From VRUE01 sp963704505 (lineage in GTDB: Bacteria; Actinomycetota; Thermoleophilia; Solirubrobacterales; 70-9): DNA of 64,000 nt. Location of the stretch: contig OY969912.1 of assembly GCA_963704505.1 (NCBI GenBank), positions 2,666,001-2,730,000 on the forward strand, given 5' to 3'. The position numbers and the translations under genes are program-made. Below, one piece after another: positions 33,558-41,667 of the stretch (positions within the stretch are counted from its first letter, which is position 1; each line of letters opens with the position of its first letter). Under the pieces are notes generated by a model. It was not told where the DNA came from, did no database searches, and was given only the letters and a program-made list of their open reading frames with translations.

Positions 33558-34203
33558 GGTAGCGGGCGAACTCGGTGCGATCGCCACGCCTGGCGAAGGA
33601 GTGATTGGCGGAATGGATCCGCCTGAGGGAGACGACCTCGGGCAGCATCGCCCGGCGCAGGCCGAGCTCGTCCGCCCGCAGGAGAAAGGTGAGGCCGTCA
33701 CTGACCGCGACCGCCTCTGGCCAGGGCCCGATCGCCTCGACCGCGGCCCGGCTGGCAAGCATCGAGCCGAGGTGCAGCCCTGGTTGGGGATCGGTCGGGA
33801 TCTTCATTTCTGCGGCGATGGCGGGGTCGAGCCCGGGGGTGACGAACTGGTGCATCTGGCCAAAGACCAGGTCGAGCGAGGGGTCAGCTTCGAAGGCCGC
33901 CAGCTGCAACTCGGTCTTGCGCGGATCCCAGAGGTCGTCGGCATCGAGGAAGGCGAGGTAGTCGCCGCTCAGGGCCCGCAGCGCGGCGTTCCGGGCGCGC
34001 CCGACGCCGAGCGCCGGTTCGGTGACCAGCTCGACCTCGGGGAAGGAAGCGGCGATCTCGGCGCTGCGGTCGGTGGAGCCGTTGTCGACCACGATCAGCT
34101 GCTCGCAGGGCCGGGTCTGGGCGAGGACGCTCTCGATCGCCTCGCCGAGGTACGCCTCGCCGTCATGGACGGCGATCGCCGCGGTTATGGCCGGCTCAGC
34201 CAA
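33502..34203 (-). CDS. Glycosyltransferase family 2
   Basis: A 233-residue GT-A enzyme with AAIAVHDGEAYLGEAIESVLAQT, LIVVDNGSTDRSAEIA and YLAFLDADDLWDPRKTELQ (DxD). RRIHSANHSFAR near the end matches the acceptor side of this subfamily. It starts inside the 3' end of the HprK-like gene (8-base overlap), so it belongs with the HprK-PqqD set. Its substrate is unknown. Confidence 0.9.
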   Translation of the reverse strand: MAEPAITAAIAVHDGEAYLGEAIESVLAQTRPCEQLIVVDNGSTDRSAEIAASFPEVELVTEPALGVGRARNAALRALSGDYLAFLDADDLWDPRKTELQLAAFEADPSLDLVFGQMHQFVTPGLDPAIAAEMKIPTDPQPGLHLGSMLASRAAVEAIGPWPEAVAVSDGLTFLLRADELGLRRAMLPEVVSLRRIHSANHSFARRGDRTEFARYLKSSLDRRRGRGDDRSGA

Positions 34204-35287
34204 GGCTCTCGACCAGCTCTGCCACCACGGCGGCGTTGGCCCGGGTGTCCCGACTCAGCTCCAGCTCGAAGCTCGGCACTTCCTTGACCAGGCGCCCGAG
34301 CGCAGCGAGGACCTGGGCCCGCTGCGCCGATGACTGCAGGATCGTGCTCGGCGCCAGCGCCCGCAGGCCGCGTGCCGCCGAGGTCGGCCTCAGCGCCGGC
34401 CGCTCGAGACCGGCGACCGAAGGGGCGACGATGGCGCCGATCGCCAGTTTTCCCGTGAGGCGGCCCGGGGCCAGTGCCGGGATATCGACCAGCGCCTTCG
34501 CCGGTCCCTCCATCGTCGCCTCGAACCCGTTTGCGCCGATCGCCGCCTGTCCGAGCTCGAGCAGCGCCGCGGACTCGCGCGTCAGCTTCGCCGTCGACTG
34601 CATCGCGTGGGCCAGCGGCGGGCCGGTCTCGAGCAGGACGTAGTCGTCGGCGACTATCTCCATTCCGGCCAGCGCGCCCGACAGCGCCAGGGTCGACTTG
34701 CCGGAGCCCCCGGCCCCGACCAGGAGGGCGCCGCGGCCGTCGAGACCGACACAGCCCGCGTGGGTCATCCAACGGCCTCGCTCGCTCATCAGCAGGTTGA
34801 TCGCCTCGCGCAACGGCGCAGCGCGCTCGGTCGGCGGGATGTCGGCAGCGTCGGCGAGGTGGAATATGGCCTCCCCGGCCGATCGATCGGCCGCGGTGAC
34901 CGCCCCCGTCCCGGCTGCCGCCAGCACGCAGACGGCCGCTGACTGCAGGCGGGCCATCGGGTTTTCCCCCGGCCCGGCGTCCAGATCGGGCCAGACCGGG
35001 GGCGGCGGCTCGATCCCGGTCGAGGCCGAGTCGAAGAGGCCGATCGAGAGGTCAGGCCGATCCTCGGTGCGGTCGACGCAGAGGTGCTCGAAGGGCGGCA
35101 GCAGGGCTTCTGCCATCGCCGGCCCGGCGCAGCGCAGCCGCAGCCGCAGCCCCGCCATCTCGAGGTCACGCTCGACGAAGCCGCCGGCCTCCTCCGCGGC
35201 CCGATCGAGTTGCTCGCCGAGCGCCTCGAAATAGGCGCCCGCGAGGTCGACGGACGCTCCTCGCGCCAGCTCCGAGCCGCCGGCCAA
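34196..35287 (-). CDS. HPr-kinase-like (serine kinase family) P-loop protein
   Basis: A 363-residue protein with a C-terminal HprK/P-type kinase domain. The P-loop is LLVGAGGSGKSTLAL, followed by VADDYVLLETGP, as in the HprK-like proteins that accompany PqqD in polysaccharide and peptide-modification clusters. The N-terminal half has the family's RLRLRCAGPAMAEALLPPFEHL segment. The HPr target itself is not in the window. It lies four bases after the PqqD-like gene and overlaps the GT2. Confidence 0.82.
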   Translation of the reverse strand: MAGGSELARGASVDLAGAYFEALGEQLDRAAEEAGGFVERDLEMAGLRLRLRCAGPAMAEALLPPFEHLCVDRTEDRPDLSIGLFDSASTGIEPPPPVWPDLDAGPGENPMARLQSAAVCVLAAAGTGAVTAADRSAGEAIFHLADAADIPPTERAAPLREAINLLMSERGRWMTHAGCVGLDGRGALLVGAGGSGKSTLALSGALAGMEIVADDYVLLETGPPLAHAMQSTAKLTRESAALLELGQAAIGANGFEATMEGPAKALVDIPALAPGRLTGKLAIGAIVAPSVAGLERPALRPTSAARGLRALAPSTILQSSAQRAQVLAALGRLVKEVPSFELELSRDTRANAAVVAELVESLG

Positions 35288-35291
35288 GCGG

Positions 35292-35735
35292 CTAGGCGGC
35301 CGGCCGAGGCCAGCCCGCGGCGGGGTCGACCTCGTGGATCGGATCGAGCAGGAAGTAGTCCTTCATGTCCGTGTAGCGCTCGAAGACCGGCTGCTCGAAG
35401 GTTCCCCCGTCGCCGTTCTCCTCGATGGCGACCGGGGCGGCCGCCCCGTTCTCGTCATCGGCGACAGTGACCAGGCCGCTCTCGAGCAGCTTCTCGAGCA
35501 GGCCCGATACCGCGTCGGCGACGACCGCGGGGTCGGCGTCGTAGCGGTCCGCCAGCGCCTCGCCGATCTGCTTCTGACCGGCGCCGGCGAGAAGCAGGCT
35601 CCAGATAACCGGCGCGCTCCCGGAAAGGCTGTAGTAGCTGCCCCCGGTCAGGTCGATTGCGATCAGCTCGCCGTCGACCTCCTCGTGGACCACGTCTCCG
35701 GAATTGATTCGGAAACGCCGGTTGGAATCGGCCAT
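35292..35735 (-). CDS. PqqD-family protein with C-terminal tail motif
   Basis: A 147-residue protein. Residues about 8-95 form a PqqD/RRE-like winged helix (VVHEEVDGELIAIDLTGGSYYSL, IWSLLLAGAGQKQIGEALADRY). PqqD domains present peptides to modifying enzymes. A tail follows a Gly/Glu linker and ends YTDMKDYFLLDPIHEVD then AAGWPRP, which looks like a separate conserved peptide rather than part of the fold. It is 23 bases downstream of infA and followed by the HprK-like gene. Confidence 0.82.
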   Translation of the reverse strand: MADSNRRFRINSGDVVHEEVDGELIAIDLTGGSYYSLSGSAPVIWSLLLAGAGQKQIGEALADRYDADPAVVADAVSGLLEKLLESGLVTVADDENGAAAPVAIEENGDGGTFEQPVFERYTDMKDYFLLDPIHEVDPAAGWPRPAA

Positions 35736-35758
35736 GCTCTGCCAGAGCTCCCGTGCGC

Positions 35759-35977
35759 CTATTTGTAGCGGTAGGTGATCCGACCTCGATCGAGGTCGTA
35801 AGGAGACAGCTCGATCTTCACCCGGTCGCCGGGAAGGATGCGGATGTAGTGACGACGCATCTTTCCGGAGATATGGCCCAGCACATCGTGCCCGTTGTCG
35901 AGTTTGACCCGGAACATGGTGTTGGGGAGGGCCTCGGTGATCTCGCCCTCCATCTCGATCTTCTCCTCTTTGGCCAT
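35759..35977 (-). CDS. infA: Translation initiation factor IF-1
   Basis: A 72-residue OB-fold protein that binds the ribosomal A site during initiation. MAKEEKIEMEGEITEALPN, FRVKLDNGHDVLGHISGKMRR and a DRGRITYRYK end are diagnostic. The start is ATG 35977; the upstream frame adds a basic stretch that is not conserved. It is not followed by the rpmJ-rpsM genes that usually accompany infA, but by the PqqD-HprK-GT2 set. Confidence 0.97.
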   Translation of the reverse strand: MAKEEKIEMEGEITEALPNTMFRVKLDNGHDVLGHISGKMRRHYIRILPGDRVKIELSPYDLDRGRITYRYK

Positions 35978-36020
35978 ACGGCTCGCAGCGTATCTGACCG
36001 GGACCGCTGCGCCTGTGGCC

Positions 36021-36797
36021 CTAGCGGCCCTCGAATGTCGCCTTGCCCGGCCCATCGGCCAGGAACGTCTTCACGGCGGCCTTCAGGTCCTCGGTGGCAA
36101 AGAGCGATCCGGAGACCTCGGGGGTCTCCGCGTCGGCCTTGTCGACGCCCCCCTCGAGGTATGCGCGGACGAGGCGCTTGGTCGCCGCATGGGCCTTGGT
36201 CGGGCCTGCCGCGAGCCTCTGCGCGAAGCGCATCCCCTGCTCCAGCAGCTGGTCGTCCTCGACCACGCGGTTGATCACGCCCCAGCGCTCGAGCGTTGCC
36301 GCGTCATAGAGGCCGCCGGTCATCACGAACTCACGGGCGCGGCCCGGCCCGGCGCGCTCGGCCATCCGCTGGGTGCCGCCGGCGCCCGGGCTCAGACCGA
36401 CGACGGTCTCGACCAGGCCGAACTGGGCCGACTCGGTAGCCCAGATCAGGTCGCAGCCGAGCGAGACCTCGAGGCCGGCGGTAAGGCAGAGACCGTGGAC
36501 CAGCGCCAGGGTCGGGATCGGCAGCGCCTCGAGCCGGCGCACGCCGGCGACCAGGGCCGCGAACATCTCGCCGCCGTCCTCGGGGTCGGTGCCGTCGAAG
36601 ACGTTGACGTCGGCGCCTCCGGTGAAGACGTCGCCTTCCGCCCGCCAGACCAGGGCCCGCGCGTCGGACTTCTCGACCTCCGCGACCCGCTTCTCGAGTG
36701 CTTCGAACTCCTCGCGCCCGAAAAGGTTGAGGGGCGGGTCGTCGAGGACGAGGACCGCGAGGTCGCCCTCCATCTCCAGCCGCACCGTGTCTGCCAT
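36021..36797 (-). CDS. Enoyl-CoA hydratase/isomerase family protein
   Basis: A 258-residue crotonase-fold protein starting at ATG 36797. GDVFTGGADVNVFDG forms the oxyanion strand. LCLTAGLEVSLGCDLIWATESAQFGLVE has TAGLEV in place of the usual GGGCEL but keeps the Glu. SPGAGGTQRMAERAG follows. One active-site glutamate position is therefore retained and the second is uncertain. It is a stand-alone gene; its role may be hydratase, isomerase or another crotonase activity. Confidence 0.88.
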   Translation of the reverse strand: MADTVRLEMEGDLAVLVLDDPPLNLFGREEFEALEKRVAEVEKSDARALVWRAEGDVFTGGADVNVFDGTDPEDGGEMFAALVAGVRRLEALPIPTLALVHGLCLTAGLEVSLGCDLIWATESAQFGLVETVVGLSPGAGGTQRMAERAGPGRAREFVMTGGLYDAATLERWGVINRVVEDDQLLEQGMRFAQRLAAGPTKAHAATKRLVRAYLEGGVDKADAETPEVSGSLFATEDLKAAVKTFLADGPGKATFEGR

Positions 36798-36837
36798 CAG
36801 GGTCTCCTCTCGAAGGGTCGTCGGATCGGCGCCGAGC

Positions 36838-38259
36838 CTACCCGTGCAGGGCCCGCGCCAGCGCCAGCGCCTGCTCGCGGGTGCCGACCTCGCCGGCGTA
36901 CTGCGCCGCCTCGAGCTCGGCCAGCAGCTCGCCGACCTCGGGGCCCTCGCTGACACCGACCTCGGCGACCAGCTCGTCGCCGCGCAGGAGCGGCGGTGGT
37001 GGGCCGTCGCGTCGCCAGTCGAGGGCTGCGGCGAGCATCGACCGGGCCAGGTCGAGATGCGCGCGGATCGCCTCCTCGGTCGCAAATGGGCCGCTGCCCC
37101 TCGCCGAGAGTCGGTCGGCGATCGTTAGCAGAGTGACATCGGCCGAGACCGGCTCGGTCGCGCGCAGGTACTCGTGGACGCGTCGCGGGGGCAGCGGTGC
37201 CTCGTGGACGAGGAAGCCGAGGCGCAGATGCTCCCGCGTCATCGTCGCCAGGTGATCCGAGAAAGCCCGGCTGGTCCGCAGTCGCCGGCAGAGAGCGGCG
37301 ACCATCTCGGCGCCGACCGAGTCGTGACCGATGAAGGTGACGAAGCCGCCGCGCTCGCCGCGTGTAGCCGGCTTTCCGATGTCGTGCAGGATCGCCGCGA
37401 AGCGCAGTGCCGTCCGCCGGCTGATGCGGTCGGCGAGCGGCTCGTCGAGCAGGGCCGCGATCTCGGCGGCCCGCTCGCCCGCGAAGCGATCGAGGTCGGC
37501 CTCCACCTCCAGCGTTCGCTCGAGCACCGCAATCGTGTGGCCGTGGACGTCGAGGTGGTGGTTGGGGCCCTGTTCGACCTCCTGCAGGGCGGCCAGCTCC
37601 GGGAGGACGACCGGGGTGATGCCGAGCTGATCCAACAACCCGAGGCCGAGCAGAGGGCGCTCGCCCCCGAGGATCAAAGCCAACTCGACCAGCTGGCGCT
37701 CGCCGGCCGGCTCGGCCGCCCGCCCCGCCTCGGCGATCGCCAGCGCGCGGGTGGCGGGGTCGACCTGCAGCTCCAGCTCGGCCGCCAGCCGCGCCGCCCG
37801 CAGCAGGCGCAGCGGGTCGGCGGCGAAGCTGCGATCGCCGACCGCCCGCAGGACGCCGCGCTCGAGATCGCCGAGGCCGTCGAAGGGGTCGAGCGGCGCG
37901 CCACCGCCGAGTGGAACTGCAACCGCCCCGACCGTGAAGTCCCGTTCGGCGAGGTCGGCCTCGATGCCGGAGCCGCGCGCGGCGCTGATGTCGATCTGCC
38001 AGCCGCCGCCGTGCTCGACGACCCGCCATGTCCCGAACTCGGAGGAGAGCTCGAAGGCATGGCCGGCGGAGCCCGAGGCGATCGCCCTTGCCGCCGCCCC
38101 CGCGTCGCCGACGACGGCGAGATCGAGGTCGGCGATCTCCTTGCCCAGCGCCGCGTCGCGGACGGCGCCGCCGACGATCCAGGCGGATCCGTCCTCGAAT
38201 TCCGCGCCACGCGCGACCCGCACGACCGTCGCCTCCCCAAGGCGGCCCTCGATGCTCAT
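36838..38259 (-). CDS. CCA tRNA nucleotidyltransferase / poly(A) polymerase family with HD domain
   Basis: A 473-residue class II nucleotidyltransferase. The head carries IVGGAVRDAALGKEIADLDLAVVG, with the catalytic GG and DxD. RDFTVGAVAVPLGG and DPLRLLRAARLAAEL form the neck. A C-terminal HD domain (AAILHDIGKPATRG) suggests phosphohydrolase repair activity. It probably adds or repairs the tRNA 3' CCA. Its start overlaps the end of alr by four bases. Confidence 0.9.
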   Translation of the reverse strand: MSIEGRLGEATVVRVARGAEFEDGSAWIVGGAVRDAALGKEIADLDLAVVGDAGAAARAIASGSAGHAFELSSEFGTWRVVEHGGGWQIDISAARGSGIEADLAERDFTVGAVAVPLGGGAPLDPFDGLGDLERGVLRAVGDRSFAADPLRLLRAARLAAELELQVDPATRALAIAEAGRAAEPAGERQLVELALILGGERPLLGLGLLDQLGITPVVLPELAALQEVEQGPNHHLDVHGHTIAVLERTLEVEADLDRFAGERAAEIAALLDEPLADRISRRTALRFAAILHDIGKPATRGERGGFVTFIGHDSVGAEMVAALCRRLRTSRAFSDHLATMTREHLRLGFLVHEAPLPPRRVHEYLRATEPVSADVTLLTIADRLSARGSGPFATEEAIRAHLDLARSMLAAALDWRRDGPPPPLLRGDELVAEVGVSEGPEVGELLAELEAAQYAGEVGTREQALALARALHG

Positions 38260-39359
38260 TCCCGCGGAACCCTGGCCGAGACCCCGCAGGTCACCTCGTA
38301 GTTGATCGTGCCGAGCAGGGCCGCGAGCTCCTCCGCGCGGATCTCCTCCTCGCCCTGGGAGCCGATCAGGACCACCTCGTCGCCGCGCTCGACCTCGGTG
38401 TCGGGGCCGAGATCGACGGTCAGGTTGTCCATCGAGATCGTCCCCACCAGCGGCCGGCGCCTGCCGCCGATCAGAACCTCGGCGACATTCGAGAGACCGC
38501 GGCGGACGCCGTCGCCGTAGCCGATCGGCACCACGGCGACGGAGGTCGGCTCGGTCGCCAGCCAGGACCGCCCATAGCCGGCGGAGTCGCCGGGCTCGAA
38601 GCGCTTGACGTCGGCGACATAGGAGCGCAGGGAGAGCACCGGCGTGAGACCGCGCTCGGTCGGGTCCCCTTGAAAGGGGTCGAGCCCGTAGACGGCGACC
38701 CCGCAGCGGACCATGTCGAAATGGGAGGCGCGGTCGCGGAAGACGGCGGCGCTGTTCGCCCCGTGGGCGGTGACGCCGTCGAACTCGGCCTTCACAGCGT
38801 CGGCGACCTCGCGAAAGCGGCCAAGTTGGTCGTCGAAGAAATCCGACTCGGGCTCGTCGGCGGTGGCGAAGTGGGTCCAGACTCCGGCGAGCTCGAGGTC
38901 GGGGTCCTCGGCGCAGGCCCTGGCCAGGGCGATCAGCGCTCCCGGGTCGCGGTTGCCGAGCCGGCCCATGCCGCTGTCGAGCTTCACGTGAATGCGGGCC
39001 GGCCGGCCCTGCGCACTGGCGCGGGCGGCCGCTACCCGGCGGAAATCCTCATGCCAGGCGGCGATCTCCGAGCCGGAGGCAAGCGCCGCGTCGAGCTCCT
39101 CGACCGTCAGCGCGCCCATGGTCAGCAGCGGCACGTGGGGAAAGCGGCGGCCGACCTGGGCGGCCTCGGTCCCGGTGGCGACTGCGAGGCGGTCGGCGCC
39201 CCCGGCCAGGGCCGCGGTGGCGCACGCGTCGGCGCCGTGCCCGTAGCCGTCCGCCTTGACCACGGCGCAGAGCTCCACGCCGTCACCCACCTCGGCCTTC
39301 AGCAACGCGCAGTTGCGCTCGACCGCGGTCAGGTCGATCCGGGCGAGCGCCCGCACCAT
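38256..39359 (-). CDS. alr: Alanine racemase
   Basis: A 367-residue fold type III PLP enzyme making D-alanine for peptidoglycan. The Schiff-base lysine is in AVVKADGYGHGADACA. HVKLDSGMGRLGNRD and VSIGYGDGVRR-like VVPIGYGDGVRRGLSN follow, with ISMDNLTVDLG in the C-terminal beta domain. It overlaps the CCA-adding gene and starts two bases after the CBS gene stop. It matches the nearby cell wall genes glmS, glmM and the D,D-carboxypeptidase. Confidence 0.95.
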   Translation of the reverse strand: MVRALARIDLTAVERNCALLKAEVGDGVELCAVVKADGYGHGADACATAALAGGADRLAVATGTEAAQVGRRFPHVPLLTMGALTVEELDAALASGSEIAAWHEDFRRVAAARASAQGRPARIHVKLDSGMGRLGNRDPGALIALARACAEDPDLELAGVWTHFATADEPESDFFDDQLGRFREVADAVKAEFDGVTAHGANSAAVFRDRASHFDMVRCGVAVYGLDPFQGDPTERGLTPVLSLRSYVADVKRFEPGDSAGYGRSWLATEPTSVAVVPIGYGDGVRRGLSNVAEVLIGGRRRPLVGTISMDNLTVDLGPDTEVERGDEVVLIGSQGEEEIRAEELAALLGTINYEVTCGVSARVPRE

Positions 39360-39361
39360 GG

Positions 39362-39823
39362 CTATTCCGAGACGAGCGCGGCCAGCGCGTCGGCCCGGGT
39401 GACCATGCCGGCGAGCTTGCCGTCGGCGTCGACGACGGGCAGGTGGTTGTGGTGCGAGTCGGCGATCGCCTTGGCCACGACCTCGGCGTCATCGTCGGTC
39501 TTCGCGACCACCGGATCGGCGGTCATCAGGTCACGGACGTTGGTGGCGAAGGCCTTGTTGAGCCGGTCCTCGAAGCCCTTCATCGACCCGATGAAGACGA
39601 CCCCGCCCATGATGTTCAGGTAGTGGGGCAGATGGAGATCCGACTCCTCCTCGCTGAGGATCAGGTCCGACTCGCTGACGATGCCGACGACCTTGTCGTC
39701 GGAGTCGACCACCGGGATCGCCCCCAGCTCGGTCTTCGCGAGCAGCTCGATCGCCCGCCGCGCGTCCTCCTCGCGGGTCACTGAGGGGACGTCGTCATCG
39801 AGGATGTCGGCTGCGGTCGGCAT
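39362..39823 (-). CDS. CBS-domain pair protein with inserted loop
   Basis: A 153-residue Bateman module: first CBS (DDDVPSVTREEDARRAIELL, IPVVDSDDKVVGIVSESDLI), then a roughly 35-residue connector (LPHYLNIMGGVVFIGSMKGFEDRLNKAF in part) and a second CBS (VRDLMTADPVVAKTDDDAEVVAKAI, LPVVDADGKLAGMVTRADAL). The connector is a feature of a distinct CBS subgroup. It likely binds adenine nucleotides; the target is unknown. It sits between nnr and alr on the same strand. Confidence 0.9.
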   Translation of the reverse strand: MPTAADILDDDVPSVTREEDARRAIELLAKTELGAIPVVDSDDKVVGIVSESDLILSEEESDLHLPHYLNIMGGVVFIGSMKGFEDRLNKAFATNVRDLMTADPVVAKTDDDAEVVAKAIADSHHNHLPVVDADGKLAGMVTRADALAALVSE

Positions 39824-39842
39824 GACTTCGGCTCGGGCGAGG

Positions 39843-41312
39843 TTATTCGACCGGCGAGTCGGGCCGCAGCCCCACCGCGATCGCCTCGATCACGTCGCCG
39901 GCGACCACAGACTCGGCTGCGCCGACCCGGTCGGCGGCCTCGACACCGGCGCGGGCGTGGGCGAGAACCGCGGCGCAGGCTGCGGCGAAAGGCTCGAGGC
40001 CGCGGGCGAGGAGGGCCGCGGTGATGCCGGAGAGGACGTCGCCGGTCCCGGCGGTCGCCAGCCCCGGCGCCGAGAGGACGTTGACGGCGACGCGCTCGCC
40101 GTCGGTGACGATCGTGTCATCGCCCTTGAGCACGACGACCGCGCCGGCCTGATCGGCGGCCTGCCGGGCGAAGGACAGGCGGTGGGCGGCGACCTCGTCG
40201 GCGTCGCGGCCGAGCAAGCGGCCGAGCTCACCGGCGTGTGGGGTGAGCACGGTCGGAGCGCTCCGGCCGGCGATCCGGCCGAGCTCGCCGGCAAAGGCGT
40301 TGAGGCCGTCGGCATCGAGGACGAGCGGCGCGTCGATCTCGGGCAGGACCTGACGGGCGAGCTCGACCGAGCCCGGGTCGCGGCCGAGCCCTGGGCCGAA
40401 GACGCCGGCGGCAGCCCGCTCGAAGGCGCCGAGCAGCGCCTTCGCCGAGCCGGGCACCAGGCAGCCGTCCCCGCCCGGGCAGCCCACCGACATGACCTCG
40501 GGGCGGCCCTGCTCGAAGGCCGGCTCGAGGTCGGCCGGGACGGCGACCGTCGCGTAGCCCGCGCCGGCCCGGATCGCGGCGAGCGAGGACATCTGCACGG
40601 CGCCGGTGAGGCCTCGGGAGGCACCGGCGATCGCCACCTGGCCGGAGCTGAACTTGGTCGAGCGCGAGCCGCGGCGCGGGGCCAGGGCGAGGACGCCGGC
40701 TTCGATCGTGCCGGCGACCGGCCGTTCCGGCGCGCCGGCAGGAATGCCGATCGGCGCCACCCGAAGCTCCCCGGTGTGCCACTTGCCGGGGGCGACCCGG
40801 TGGCCGACCTTCGCCGCGTGGAAGCTGACGGTGAGGCTCGCCTCCACCGCCGGGCCGGCGACCTCGCCGCTGGAGGCATCGACGCCGGAGGCGATGTCGC
40901 AGGCGACCACCGGCACGCCGCTGCGGTTGATCGCGTCGATCGCGGCTGCTGCCGGATCGCGCGGCGCGCCGCTGAAGCCGGTGCCGAAGATCGCGTCGAC
41001 CACCGCCCCGGAGGCGGAGAGGGTCGCGTCGAGGCCATCGGGGAGATCGCCGTCGAAGACCTCGAGCGTCACCACCTCGAATCCCATCGCCGTCAACCGC
41101 CGCGCCGCCACGAGGCCGTCGCCGCCGTTGTTGCCCTTGCCGCAGAGGATCGCCACCGGCCCCTGCGGGGCGAGCCCGGCGACCGCCTCGGCGAGAGCGC
41201 CCCCGGCGGCCTCCATCAGCTCGGCCTCGGGCACCCCCATCTCCTCGATCGCCCAGCGGTCCATCGCCCGGCTCCCGTCGGCGTCGAAGAGGGGTCGAAG
41301 CCAGGGCTCCAT
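39843..41312 (-). CDS. nnr: Bifunctional NAD(P)HX epimerase / ADP-dependent NAD(P)HX dehydratase
   Basis: A 489-residue metabolite-repair enzyme. The N-terminal YjeF_N epimerase domain has ILCGKGNNGGDGLVAARRL and DAIFGTGFSG. The C-terminal ribokinase-like dehydratase has VLTPHAGELGRLLG and the phosphate loop LATAGTGDVLSGITAALLARG. Fusion of the two is common in Bacteria. Its start shares a base with the acpS stop. Confidence 0.94.
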   Translation of the reverse strand: MEPWLRPLFDADGSRAMDRWAIEEMGVPEAELMEAAGGALAEAVAGLAPQGPVAILCGKGNNGGDGLVAARRLTAMGFEVVTLEVFDGDLPDGLDATLSASGAVVDAIFGTGFSGAPRDPAAAAIDAINRSGVPVVACDIASGVDASSGEVAGPAVEASLTVSFHAAKVGHRVAPGKWHTGELRVAPIGIPAGAPERPVAGTIEAGVLALAPRRGSRSTKFSSGQVAIAGASRGLTGAVQMSSLAAIRAGAGYATVAVPADLEPAFEQGRPEVMSVGCPGGDGCLVPGSAKALLGAFERAAAGVFGPGLGRDPGSVELARQVLPEIDAPLVLDADGLNAFAGELGRIAGRSAPTVLTPHAGELGRLLGRDADEVAAHRLSFARQAADQAGAVVVLKGDDTIVTDGERVAVNVLSAPGLATAGTGDVLSGITAALLARGLEPFAAACAAVLAHARAGVEAADRVGAAESVVAGDVIEAIAVGLRPDSPVE

Positions 41313-41662
41313 CAGCCCACCACTGCCACCGCCGCGGCAAGCTCACGCGAGTGGGAGAGCGATATCTCGATCGAAGCCCCCCCGGCGACCTCTGCCGCGC
41401 GCCCCGAGAGCCGCACGCTCGGTGGCTCGCCGGCGAGGATCTCAACCTCGCCGAGGCCCAGGCCGCCCGAGTGCCCGAGCGCCTTCACCACCGCCTCCTT
41501 GGCCGCGAACCGGGCAGCGAGGTGGCGCCCCGGCCGCGCCCGCTCGGCCGCGTAGGAGCGCTCCGCTGCGCTGAAGACGCGCTCGGCGAGCCGTGGGTGC
41601 CGCTCGAGCGCCCGCTCGAGGCGGGTGATCTCGAGCAGGTCGATCCCGACGCCCGCCGCCAC
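41312..41662 (-). CDS. acpS: Holo-[acyl-carrier-protein] synthase
   Basis: A 116-residue AcpS that transfers phosphopantetheine from CoA to apo-ACP. GVGIDLLEITRLERALER holds the Mg-binding Asp, and RHLAARFAAKEAVVKALG the catalytic WFAxKEAxxKA-like motif. ISLSHSRELAAAVAVV ends the protein. It starts at GTG five bases after the DUF3352 gene stop. Confidence 0.94.
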   Translation of the reverse strand: MAAGVGIDLLEITRLERALERHPRLAERVFSAAERSYAAERARPGRHLAARFAAKEAVVKALGHSGGLGLGEVEILAGEPPSVRLSGRAAEVAGGASIEISLSHSRELAAAVAVVG

Positions 41663-41667
41663 GCGGT

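Noticed and set aside
39681..41555. A 624-residue plus-strand frame opposite nnr and acpS
   Set aside because: It is an antisense shadow of the high third-position G+C of nnr, with no recognisable domain.
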